Shown here: positions 33,998 to 41,664 of the stretch, one piece after another
How positions within the stretch are numbered: the stretch's first letter is position 1
How the letters are laid out: the number at the start of each line of letters is the position of its first letter
Assembly: GCA_050305405.1 (NCBI GenBank)
Contig: JBNLFG010000006.1
Span: forward strand, 1-64,000
DNA from: Desulfolinea sp050305405
Lineage (GTDB): Bacteria; Chloroflexota; Anaerolineae; Anaerolineales; Villigracilaceae
Length of the DNA stretch: 64,000 nucleotides
Reading direction: 5' to 3'
Notes under the pieces: model-generated
The model's database searches: none
The model's input: the letters and a program-made list of their open reading frames with translations, nothing else
Told to the model about the DNA's origin: nothing
Translations under genes and position numbers: made by a program

Positions 33998-34024
33998 GTA
34001 GGGGCGGACCTATGTATCCGCCTT
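33998..34024. repeat. GTAGGGGCG-type intergenic palindrome
   Basis: GTAGGGGCGGAC and ATCCGCCTTTT: the stem is GGCGGA (34003-34008) with TCCGCC (34017-34022). It lies between marR and the first exporter gene. Three more members of the same style are at 40715, 55306 and 63542. Confidence 0.55.
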
Positions 34025-34057
34025 TTTTGCAAGCAAGGGCAGGTACGAGGGTTTGCT

Positions 34058-34507
34058 CTATTTTGCACTTTCTATTCTTTTCATCGCACTTCCTAAAATT
34101 TCGAAGGCTTCAGAAACTTTCTTTGCTTCTTCATCGGATAAAGCATCCGCGAGTTCATTCACCCAGCGATAGCGTTCCTCGATACCTTCTTCGATCAACG
34201 CTTTTCCTTTGGGTGAGAGTTCCACCTTTTTGGCACGGCGGTCATTCGGGTCTTCAGTGCGCAAAAGCAAATCTGCCTGTACGAGTTTGTCAACCAACTG
34301 GCTGACAGCCGCAGTGGATGTATCCATGTGCTCACTCAAGTCAGAGATGCCGCATTGCTCACGCTGATGCAGATGCATCAGCATGAAAAATTGCGGCATT
34401 GAAATCTCGCTCGCTTTCACAAAATGAGCCGAGTCGCGCATCGAGCGGTGGACGAAAGTATTCATCCATCTGCGCAGGGATTGGGGGAATTGGAGAGATT
34501 CTGTCAT
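34058..34507 (-). CDS. MarR-family repressor of the ABC exporter operon
   Basis: 149 residues, a normal MarR protein. The winged helix-turn-helix is visible in the middle: FFMLMHLHQREQCGISDLSEHMDTSTAAVSQLVDKLVQADLL, and the wing as RTEDPNDRRAKKVELSPKG. Dimer-forming helices are at both ends. Members bind palindromes and leave the DNA when ligands bind. A palindrome overlaps the -10 box of its own promoter (34524-34543). It lies about 100 bases upstream of the two exporter genes in the same direction, so it should repress itself and the exporter. Confidence 0.92.
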   Translation of the reverse strand: MTESLQFPQSLRRWMNTFVHRSMRDSAHFVKASEISMPQFFMLMHLHQREQCGISDLSEHMDTSTAAVSQLVDKLVQADLLLRTEDPNDRRAKKVELSPKGKALIEEGIEERYRWVNELADALSDEEAKKVSEAFEILGSAMKRIESAK

Positions 34508-34523
34508 AGTTAAGCTGCCTTTT

Positions 34524-34543
34524 TAGTTAAGCGGCCTTAACTA
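34524..34543 (-). promoter_or_regulatory. Likely MarR operator
   Basis: TAGTTAAG (34524-34531) and CTTAACTA (34536-34543) form a perfect 8-bp inverted repeat around CGGC. It overlaps the -10 box. A further half-site TAGTTAAG is at 34507-34514, next to the marR start codon. Confidence 0.8.
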
Positions 34544-34567
34544 TATGCAAAGAAAGCATTTTGTCAA
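34540..34567 (-). promoter_or_regulatory. Promoter of the marR-exporter operon
   Basis: On the minus strand TTGACA (34562-34567) and TATAGT (34540-34545) are 16 bases apart. The -10 box is covered by the inverted repeat. Confidence 0.8.
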
Positions 34568-34683
34568 GTTGAAATACCCCTATTCTGATAATTTCTAACA
34601 ATATTCTTATCAACCATAAAATTGCTCAGTTCACCAATAAAGATGCTTTATAATCGCAAAATCTACTTAAAAGAGAGGGCTAG

Positions 34684-35907
34684 ATGAAGAAGTGCACCTT
34701 ATTCCTAACCATCATAATCTTTATTTTTTTGTCCGCGTGTCAAAGTGCGTCAACAGAGATCCCAACACCGTTGATTGACACATCACTAACGCTGTTGCCA
34801 AGCTCAACATCTACCCCGGCTTTTACGCCACCAAACTACCCTTTATCTACCCCAACAGCTTTACCATTATCAGTACCTGAAGAAATTATCACGCTGCTTA
34901 ATAAATACTTTGATACGCGCTATAAAAGTATTCAGAATTTGCATTTAGAAGATTTCAGCTCCTTCATAGCAGAAACCGACGAAGGACAAAGTTTTTGGGA
35001 AGCAGAGGAAAAGAAATTAGCCCTCGAGATTGAACATGCGCGCATATATGACTTGGCGTATCTTCAGTATGAGTTTTTTCTGGGCTATGAAGATATTCTT
35101 ATTGATCAATCATCAGAAAGTGCAAAAGTTTTTGTTATCGAAGGGCATGATGTGGTTTTTGAAGTTTCGGCCCCCATCCTTTCATCGCAACGAAATATCG
35201 CTCATGAAATAGAATTAATCCAAATAGATGGGCAGTGGAAAATAAAATCTGACATCTACCAAGATTATTTATGGCGTTGGCTGAACACGACGGGAATATC
35301 TCCTGGCGAGTTAGGGGAGGCGTTGATGGTTCTGCAAGAAAAATCGACCTCGATATTTCTTCCCCATAATCTGCCGATTGAGAAAATTTCATATAATCGG
35401 CAAGGAGCAGTTGACTATGCTCATCAGTGGTCAATAGCTTCACGTCCCTATAATCCAGATTATTATGATTTCACAGAGCTGGGCGGAGATTGTACAAATT
35501 TTGTCTCACAAGCAATTTTCGAGGGCGGAGAGATTGAGATGGTTTTCGGTAGCGTTCACGATATAGGAACATCAGGTTGGTATTATTACGATATTAGCGA
35601 CCGGGCTATGGCATGGACCTGGGTCGATAGCCTTTATGATTTCATCGTTGATGAGCAAGATATTTGGGGGAATAAATTAATCGGTTATGAAGTTGATGTT
35701 AAAGACGCGCTAGCCGGAGATATTATGCAATTTAACTGGGGAGCAGATAACATTTGGAATCATAGCGTCTTGATTATCTCCTCAGAAAATAATAAGCCAA
35801 ATAATCTTCTTCTTGTCGCAGGACATTCCCCCGATGTTGATAATTACCCTCATACTGCGATGCTATATAGCGATGCTTTTCGTTTTATTCATATCTCCTC
35901 TAATTAA
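34684..35907 (+). CDS. Lipoprotein with putative amidase (Amidase_6) domain
   Basis: 407 residues. Signal sequence MKKCTLFLTIIIFIF with lipobox LSAC, a Thr/Pro-rich spacer to about residue 65, a globular middle domain, and at about 235-405 the Amidase_6 pattern: YNRQGAVDYAHQW followed by GGDCTNFVSQAIFEGG (Cys270 as nucleophile) and, downstream, NHSVLII (His360). This is a papain-like/NlpC-related fold thought to act on peptides or peptidoglycan outside the cell. AGAGAGGG precedes the start. The gene is moderately AT-rich and stands alone. Confidence 0.85.
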   Translation: MKKCTLFLTIIIFIFLSACQSASTEIPTPLIDTSLTLLPSSTSTPAFTPPNYPLSTPTALPLSVPEEIITLLNKYFDTRYKSIQNLHLEDFSSFIAETDEGQSFWEAEEKKLALEIEHARIYDLAYLQYEFFLGYEDILIDQSSESAKVFVIEGHDVVFEVSAPILSSQRNIAHEIELIQIDGQWKIKSDIYQDYLWRWLNTTGISPGELGEALMVLQEKSTSIFLPHNLPIEKISYNRQGAVDYAHQWSIASRPYNPDYYDFTELGGDCTNFVSQAIFEGGEIEMVFGSVHDIGTSGWYYYDISDRAMAWTWVDSLYDFIVDEQDIWGNKLIGYEVDVKDALAGDIMQFNWGADNIWNHSVLIISSENNKPNNLLLVAGHSPDVDNYPHTAMLYSDAFRFIHISSN

Positions 35908-36039
35908 AACCCGTCATCGATGAACTCTCTCTCAAGCTAGAAGCAGAATAAAAAGATGGCGCGTGCTTTAATGGGAATGGTAAAATGGAAACTTCAAACT
36001 TGCGTTCTTTATAAATTTTTGATTTAAAAGGGAATAGCT

Positions 36040-37086
36040 ATGCAAAAAAGAGTCCAATATATCGACATCGCCAAGGGGATCGGCATCCTGCTTGTCGTGC
36101 TCGGCCATAACGACCTGCAAGCCTACCATCCCATGCTGCATCGCTTCATTTACGCCTTCCATATGGCACTCTTTTTCTTTCTTTCGGGCATCTTCTTCAA
36201 TCCCGTGCGCTCCTTCAAAGAGATTTTCACGCGCCGTTTCAATGGCCTGATGAAACCGCTTATTTTCATCATCATCTTCATCTATGGTGTGTCTGTTTTC
36301 TTTGGAAAAATGGGCTTTGCGGTAGCAGGCGGTCGTCTGCTCAAATCCCTATTTATGACCGGCCCCTACCTGAACTGGGTACAGCTTTGGTTCCTGCCCG
36401 TCCTCTTTCTCGTCAACCTTTACGCTTTTTTCTTTTATCGCGGCACCAACTTCCTTCCCAAAAACTGGATGCGTTGGATCGTGCTCCTAATCACCTTGTG
36501 GATCGGAACGCTGTGGCTGCCCTATATGTGGACCTTCGACTTCACGATCTTTGGACGTTCCTTTAGCACCTACGGCCTGCCCGCGAGCGTGGATTTGGTC
36601 TTGCTCGGCGGTTTCTACTTTATTCTCGCCCGTGAAATCTACCGTCAACTACCGGAAAGCTTTTTCACCTCGAAGATCACCTTTCTCACCTCGGCGGTAA
36701 TCCTCTTCGGCATGGTTTTCACGCTCGATATCCCTGTCGATTTCAACACACGCCTCTATACATCCTGGACATTGAACACCATTGAAGCGATTGCGGGTAT
36801 TATCTTCATCCTTTCTCTCTCCCGCCAAATTGAACTTTACTCTGAAAAAGCAACTCGCTTCTTTAGCTATATCGGCAGCCTGACCTTGAGCATTTTGATT
36901 TTCCACGTCCCCATTCAGGAAATGGTCAATAATAAGCTCAGTATCTATCTCGGGCAAAATGACCTGACGCTCCTCCTGGCCTTCTTGTCGGGCGTCTTTT
37001 TGCCGGTTTTTATCCACGAATTCTTTATCGCACCCAATCCCAAAGTCGGGGCGTGGTTTGGTATATCTCAGCCGAAAGCTGAGTAA
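36040..37086 (+). CDS. Membrane acyltransferase, Acyl_transf_3 family
   Basis: 348 residues with about ten membrane helices. The N terminus RVQYIDIAKGIGILLVVLGHND carries the conserved start of the family with the active-site His (LGH); FHMALFFFLSGIFF is the next conserved helix. The pattern is closer to the fucose 4-O-acetylase group (COG3594) than to OafA. Such enzymes transfer acyl groups from the cytoplasm to sugars of surface polymers. Acceptor unknown. A strong bidirectional terminator follows. Confidence 0.88.
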   Translation: MQKRVQYIDIAKGIGILLVVLGHNDLQAYHPMLHRFIYAFHMALFFFLSGIFFNPVRSFKEIFTRRFNGLMKPLIFIIIFIYGVSVFFGKMGFAVAGGRLLKSLFMTGPYLNWVQLWFLPVLFLVNLYAFFFYRGTNFLPKNWMRWIVLLITLWIGTLWLPYMWTFDFTIFGRSFSTYGLPASVDLVLLGGFYFILAREIYRQLPESFFTSKITFLTSAVILFGMVFTLDIPVDFNTRLYTSWTLNTIEAIAGIIFILSLSRQIELYSEKATRFFSYIGSLTLSILIFHVPIQEMVNNKLSIYLGQNDLTLLLAFLSGVFLPVFIHEFFIAPNPKVGAWFGISQPKAE

Positions 37087-37089
37087 AAG

Positions 37090-37122
37090 AAAAAGGTCTG
37101 CATCACATGCAGACCTTTTTTT
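37090..37122 (+). terminator. Bidirectional terminator
   Basis: AAAAAGGTCTGCAT pairs perfectly with ATGCAGACCTTTTT around CAC, 4 bases after the acyltransferase stop and 20 bases beyond the stop of the convergent coiled-coil gene. Confidence 0.88.
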
Positions 37123-37142
37123 GATTCTTTAGAGAGTGGCGC

Positions 37143-37595
37143 TTATTCGTCGCGGTTATTTTCAACCGTCCGAATGCCATTCTGTACTTGATTAAGCAGC
37201 TTCCCGAGTTCATTCTCCACGCGAATAAGCGTTTCGATGACATAGTTATCTGCATCGGCGCGAGTGGCTTCGGCATCAGCACGTGCCTGGCTAAGAACTT
37301 GTTCAGCACGGCGGGTCGCTTCCTGCGTGACGATATCTTTTGCAATCATCTCATCTGCTTTTTCTTGCGCGATGGATGTCAGACGGTTGGCTTTCTCCTC
37401 CGCCTGCGCAACGATACGTTCACTTTGGTTGAGTAACTGCTGCGCTTTCTTCACCTCTTCGGGGATGGCGATGCGCATCTGGTCAATAATGTCCAGCATG
37501 CGATCTTCATCCACAATGACGTTGTGAGTGAAAGGCAATGCACGGCTTTCGTTGAAAAGTTCTTCGAGACGGTCAATTAGATGCAGGATGTCCAT
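37143..37595 (-). CDS. Coiled-coil protein, SepIVA / ATP synthase b-like
   Basis: 150 residues. The N-terminal part MDILHLIDRLEELFNESRALPF and VDEDRMLDIIDQMRIAIPEEV is typical of a family annotated as SepIVA or DivIVA-like or F0F1 subunit B-like. The rest, from about residue 50 to 135, is one long coiled coil with Ala/Glu/Gln/Arg heptads. No membrane helix, so it is not the ATP synthase subunit. Relatives act in cell division or envelope growth. It is downstream of coaD in the same direction, 62 bases away. Confidence 0.78.
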   Translation of the reverse strand: MDILHLIDRLEELFNESRALPFTHNVIVDEDRMLDIIDQMRIAIPEEVKKAQQLLNQSERIVAQAEEKANRLTSIAQEKADEMIAKDIVTQEATRRAEQVLSQARADAEATRADADNYVIETLIRVENELGKLLNQVQNGIRTVENNRDE

Positions 37596-37657
37596 AGGCT
37601 TTCTCCAATGAAGAGGAACACCAATATTCTATCTTATTTTTCTCTGGTTTCACAAAA

Positions 37658-38173
37658 TCAATCGCGTGGCGGCATGGGGCTATTCCGCTCTACCATGCTG
37701 CCGATCTTTTCTTTTAGCGCAAGATGCACATGTGGCGGCACCATGCTTGAGACATCACCATCCAACATGGCAATTTCTTTTACCGTTGATGATGAGATAA
37801 AAGTATGTTCCTCATGCGTAATCAGCGAAATGCTTTCTATATCGGGTGCGAGACGATGATTGGCAAGCGCCATACGAAACTCAAATTCAAAATCAGAAAA
37901 AACACGTAATCCGCGCACGATCACTTGTGCATCTGCGTCGCGGCAGGCGTCCACCGTCAGTTTGCTATATCCCGTAATGCGGATCTTTGGCTCATCGGCA
38001 AAGGCTTCTGTAACCAACGCAATCCGTTCTTCCGGTGTAAAGAGCAGCGATTTGAGCGGCTTATCGTAAACCGCAATAATCAGTTCGTCGAAAAGGCGGA
38101 CGGCCCGTCGGGCAATATCAATATGTCCATAGTGGATCGGGTCAAAACTGCCAGGGAAAAAGGCGCGTACCAT
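37658..38173 (-). CDS. coaD: Phosphopantetheine adenylyltransferase
   Basis: 171 residues; fourth step of coenzyme A synthesis, making dephospho-CoA from 4'-phosphopantetheine and ATP. The nucleotidyl-transferase motif FPGSFDPIHYGHIDIARRA contains the T/HxGH signature, VRGLRVFSDFEFEFRMA is the conserved middle, and ISSSTVKEIA the ATP-binding motif near the C terminus. Its start ATG shares one base with the recG stop (TAATG), so the two are translationally coupled. coaBC lies about 8 kb away in the same housekeeping block. Confidence 0.95.
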   Translation of the reverse strand: MVRAFFPGSFDPIHYGHIDIARRAVRLFDELIIAVYDKPLKSLLFTPEERIALVTEAFADEPKIRITGYSKLTVDACRDADAQVIVRGLRVFSDFEFEFRMALANHRLAPDIESISLITHEEHTFISSSTVKEIAMLDGDVSSMVPPHVHLALKEKIGSMVERNSPMPPRD

Positions 38174-40686
38174 TAACTAATATCTCCTTTGGCGTTGCCC
38201 CAAAAACGATCCAAGGCTTCGCCGAGCAGTTGATGTTCTTCTTTTTCAAGGTTGGCATCTTCGGCAAAAAGGGCTTGAGCACGTTCACGCGCATTTTCGA
38301 TCAATTCGATGTCGGTCAGGCTTGCCATGCGTAGCGTGGAGCCATAACCGGATTGGCGTGTCCCGATAAATTCGCCAGGGCCGCGTTGTTGCAGATCTTT
38401 CTCAGCCAGTACGAAGCCATCGTTGCTCTCAGCCATTGCGAGTAGACGCTCGTTCTCAGTGTTGTCATCTCCGCTGGGAATCAGCAGACAATAGGATTTC
38501 TCCATACCACGCCCGACACGCCCGCGGAGTTGATGCAGTTGCGCGAGACCGAAACGATCTGCCCCCTCGATCAGCATCACAGTCGCGTTCGGGACATCCA
38601 CGCCAACTTCGACGACGGTCGTTGCGACGAGAATATCGTATTCCTTGTTGCGAAATTTCTCCATCACTTCGTCTTTTTCGGCGGGTTTCATCCGTCCATG
38701 CAAAAGACCAAGATTGAGTTTGCGGAAAACTTCTTCCTGTAGCGATGCGTGCTCGTCGACAGCCGCGCGCGCTTCGATCTTTTCGCTCTCTTCAACCAAC
38801 GGGTAGACGATGAAGGCTTGACGTCCATCCAAGACTTGCGCGCGGATCATCGTATAGGCACGCTCTCGCTCACGTGGGCGTAAGACATGCGTCTCGATCT
38901 CCTGGCGTCCTTCCGGCATTTCATCCATGATCGAGATGTCAAGATCCCCGTGCAGGGTCAATGCTAACGAACGCGGGATCGGGGTGGCGGTCATCACCAG
39001 CAGGTGCAGATTCTCGCCTTTATCACGCAGGGCAGCACGCTGCTCTACACCAAAGCGATGTTGCTCGTCGATGATGGCAAGCTGCAAATCCGCAAATTGG
39101 ACAGGGGCCTCGATCAATGCATGTGTCCCGACGATGACTTTGATGCTGCCATCTGCCAGACCCGTGCGAATTTCTTCCTTTTCAGATTCTGGCGTGTCAC
39201 CTACCAGTAAACGGATCTGATTTTCATCGAGCGTATTCCCACCATTGGTGAGCATTTTGCTGATGCTGCGATAATGCTGTTCTGCCAAAATGCTGGTTGG
39301 TGCCATAATCGCTGCTTGGGCATTGGCATGTGTGATGATGTCTGTTGCCATCGCTGCGACAACGGTCTTGCCCGAACCAACATCGCCTTGCAACAGACGG
39401 TTCATTGGGCGACCGGAGCCGACATCCATAACGATATCGGAGATGGCTTTTTGCTGTACGTTCGTTAGAGCGAAAGGCAGCATACCCACGCGGGCTTGCA
39501 GCCATTCGTCGGGGACATCGAAGATGCGTGCCGTGACCGATTGCCAATCCCGTTTTTGGCGCAGTACGCCCATTTGCAGGAAGAAAATCTCGTCAAAGGC
39601 GAGCCGTTTGCGTGCCAGACGGAGCTGTTCTTGCGAATTCGGGAAATGGACTTGCATCAGCGCGGAGCTTAGGCTGGGTAAATTCGCGGCAGTACGCACA
39701 CTTTCGGGCAGGTGGTCTACTAATTTTGGTGCCCAGTAAGTGATTACCTGATTCATGAGCTTGCGCAACCACTTTTGCGTGATCTTCGCTGTTAACGCAT
39801 AGATCGGTACGATGCGGTTGGTGTGCAGGCTTTCAGTTTCGACCATTTCCCAGTCGGGGCTGTTCATCACCAGCCGACCCAGATATTGATCGATCTTGCC
39901 GGAGACCGAGATCGCCAAGCCTTGTTTGAAGCGATTGGTGAGCCAAGGTTGGTTGAACCAACTCAGGCGCAGCGCGCCGGTTCCGTCGTTAATGATGACT
40001 TCGGTGATATGCGATTTTCCCCCGCGAATGGGGCGGCCTGTCACACTTTGCACGGTGCCAATGACGGTGACTTGCTCGCCATACCAGAGCGATTTGATCG
40101 GTTTCAATTGGCTGTAATCATCGTAGCGGCGCGGGTAGTTGTAAAGCATATCGCCGAGCGTGTATAAGCCCAACTGTTCGAGCGTTTTTGCGTTGCGCGG
40201 ACCAATGCCTTGCAAGACAGTTAAGGATGCATTTAAGGCGACAGGGGTCTGACTGGTTTGTGCCCCGGGTGTGGATTCGGAACGGGGACGCGCGGGACGA
40301 TGAGCTTGCTCCCGCTTGGGAGCATCTTCCTGTGGAGGGGCGGGCGCGGCAGATTCTGGCTGAGGGGCAACTTCCGTTTGTGGCGCGGAAGCAGGTTCAG
40401 GGTGAGTCTGACGCGGTTTTTCATCCCCATCTTCAAGATATTCTTTTTTGATTCGGTTCCAAACCCCTTTGAGAGTCTCTTTTCGTGAATCCGGACTAAG
40501 ACGGCTGTAATCGCGCAATCGCCCCGCGACAACTTGAATGATCTCTTCAGAGAGACCGTCGTTGCGGGCGTCGTTTTCCCAGTAGTCCAGCATTTTTGCG
40601 AGACCGCCGATGATGGCGCTATCGTTGTATCCGTTTTCCGCTTCCAGGCGAAAGAATTTTCGTAGTTTTTCTATAGATGACTGCAT
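38173..40686 (-). CDS. recG: ATP-dependent DNA helicase RecG
   Basis: 837 residues, about 140 longer than E. coli RecG. The extra part is a helical N-terminal domain (about 1-90) and a Pro/Ala/Glu/Gln-rich linker (about 95-145). Then the usual order: helix-hairpin-helix start LTVLQGIGPRNAKTLEQLGL near 155, wedge/OB domain, Walker A GDVGSGKT near 433, DEQH near 536, motif III ATPIPRS, motif VI QLHQLRGRVGRG. RecG remodels stalled replication forks and Holliday junctions. A TAAAAT box ends 6 bases before the ATG, so the mRNA may be leaderless. Confidence 0.96.
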   Translation of the reverse strand: MQSSIEKLRKFFRLEAENGYNDSAIIGGLAKMLDYWENDARNDGLSEEIIQVVAGRLRDYSRLSPDSRKETLKGVWNRIKKEYLEDGDEKPRQTHPEPASAPQTEVAPQPESAAPAPPQEDAPKREQAHRPARPRSESTPGAQTSQTPVALNASLTVLQGIGPRNAKTLEQLGLYTLGDMLYNYPRRYDDYSQLKPIKSLWYGEQVTVIGTVQSVTGRPIRGGKSHITEVIINDGTGALRLSWFNQPWLTNRFKQGLAISVSGKIDQYLGRLVMNSPDWEMVETESLHTNRIVPIYALTAKITQKWLRKLMNQVITYWAPKLVDHLPESVRTAANLPSLSSALMQVHFPNSQEQLRLARKRLAFDEIFFLQMGVLRQKRDWQSVTARIFDVPDEWLQARVGMLPFALTNVQQKAISDIVMDVGSGRPMNRLLQGDVGSGKTVVAAMATDIITHANAQAAIMAPTSILAEQHYRSISKMLTNGGNTLDENQIRLLVGDTPESEKEEIRTGLADGSIKVIVGTHALIEAPVQFADLQLAIIDEQHRFGVEQRAALRDKGENLHLLVMTATPIPRSLALTLHGDLDISIMDEMPEGRQEIETHVLRPRERERAYTMIRAQVLDGRQAFIVYPLVEESEKIEARAAVDEHASLQEEVFRKLNLGLLHGRMKPAEKDEVMEKFRNKEYDILVATTVVEVGVDVPNATVMLIEGADRFGLAQLHQLRGRVGRGMEKSYCLLIPSGDDNTENERLLAMAESNDGFVLAEKDLQQRGPGEFIGTRQSGYGSTLRMASLTDIELIENARERAQALFAEDANLEKEEHQLLGEALDRFWGNAKGDIS

Positions 40687-40692
40687 AGGGTT

Positions 40693-40698
40693 ATTTTA
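40693..40698 (-). promoter_or_regulatory. -10 box of recG (leaderless)
   Basis: On the minus strand TAAAAT is followed by AACCCT and ATG. No Shine-Dalgarno sequence is present. Confidence 0.45.
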
Positions 40699-40714
40699 TC
40701 ATGGGGTTGTCTTA

Positions 40715-40745
40715 TTGTAGGGGCGGGGTCGCGCGGGCCCTACAA
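40715..40745. repeat. GTAGGGGCG-type palindrome at the degV end
   Basis: TTGTAGGG (40715-40722) and CCCTACAA (40738-40745) are the arms of a palindrome with a GC-rich centre. The right arm includes the last Leu codon and the TAG stop codon of degV. Confidence 0.6.
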
Positions 40746-41570
40746 TTTTACCGCCGCGAAACCCAACCCGTTGGGGCCGAGATGCGCGCCGATGGCGGGG
40801 GTGATATTGAGCACCAGCGGCGGGCTGGGCAGATTGGGGGCGAGATCGGCGAGACACTGGCGGGCGCGCTCTTCAGCATTGGTGTGCAATATGGCAAGTT
40901 TTTCGAATTTGCCAACTTCGCGCAGTATTTCAAGGATACGTTTATTTGCTACGCGTGTGGTGCGCACCGCGCCGATATTGTCGACTTTGCCGTACGCTAG
41001 TTCGATCATCGGTTTGAGATTGAGCAAACTTCCAACGCGCGCCTTTACCCATGAGACACGTCCACTGCGGTACAGATACTCGAGGGTATCCAATACCGCA
41101 ATCACTTTGATGCGTTTTTGCAGGTTGTCGAGTAAATGGGGAATATCCTCGGCAGGCATCCCTTTTGCGGCGGCTTCTGCTGCGGCAAGCACCTGAAAAC
41201 CACATCCCAGACTAAGTTGCTGGCTATCAAATACAAGGACGCGGTCTCCAAAGTTTTCGGCTGCGACATGTGCCGCGTTGAAGATGCCACTCAAACTCGA
41301 TGCGGCATGGATGGAGATGATCTTTTTTGCGCCTGCGCTGAGTAGCTTCTCGTAGCGTTCCATGAAACTGCCCGCTGAAGGAGCAGCGGTTGTGGCGGGT
41401 ATTTTCATCGTTGGCATACGAGCATAGAACTCTTCACGGGTAATGCTTTCACCGTCCACATAGCTTTTTTCGTCAACATAGAGCGTGATGGGGACAACTT
41501 CGATCTGGTATTCATCACGTAAATTTTGTGGGATGTCGGCAGTGCTGTCGGTGACCAGGCCTATTTTCAT
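40740..41570 (-). CDS. DegV family fatty-acid-binding protein (FakB-like)
   Basis: 276 residues. The N terminus KIGLVTDSTADIPQ and the PATTAAPSAGSFMERYEKLL and ISIHAASSLSGIFNAA segments are the DegV hallmarks that hold the bound fatty acid; GFAAVKL is a slightly short end. In Firmicutes DegV proteins (FakB) present fatty acids to the kinase FakA, which is encoded 94 bases upstream here. So the pair probably makes acyl-phosphate from exogenous fatty acids for phospholipid synthesis. The stop codon lies in an intergenic palindrome, so the exact end may have been changed by its insertion. Confidence 0.92.
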   Translation of the reverse strand: MKIGLVTDSTADIPQNLRDEYQIEVVPITLYVDEKSYVDGESITREEFYARMPTMKIPATTAAPSAGSFMERYEKLLSAGAKKIISIHAASSLSGIFNAAHVAAENFGDRVLVFDSQQLSLGCGFQVLAAAEAAAKGMPAEDIPHLLDNLQKRIKVIAVLDTLEYLYRSGRVSWVKARVGSLLNLKPMIELAYGKVDNIGAVRTTRVANKRILEILREVGKFEKLAILHTNAEERARQCLADLAPNLPSPPLVLNITPAIGAHLGPNGLGFAAVKL

Positions 41571-41605
41571 GGGGCATTCTTTCTTTTATTTGCAATGATT
41601 CTGTG

Positions 41606-41645
41606 TATAAAAATCCCGCGACCATCAATGGATAGACGCGGGATT
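41606..41645 (-). terminator. Terminator after fakA
   Basis: AATCCCGCG (41612-41620) pairs with CGCGGGATT (41637-41645). On the minus strand TTTTTATAC follows. It lies between fakA and degV. Confidence 0.75.
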
Positions 41646-41664
41646 CATGCAAATCGGGTTAGGT

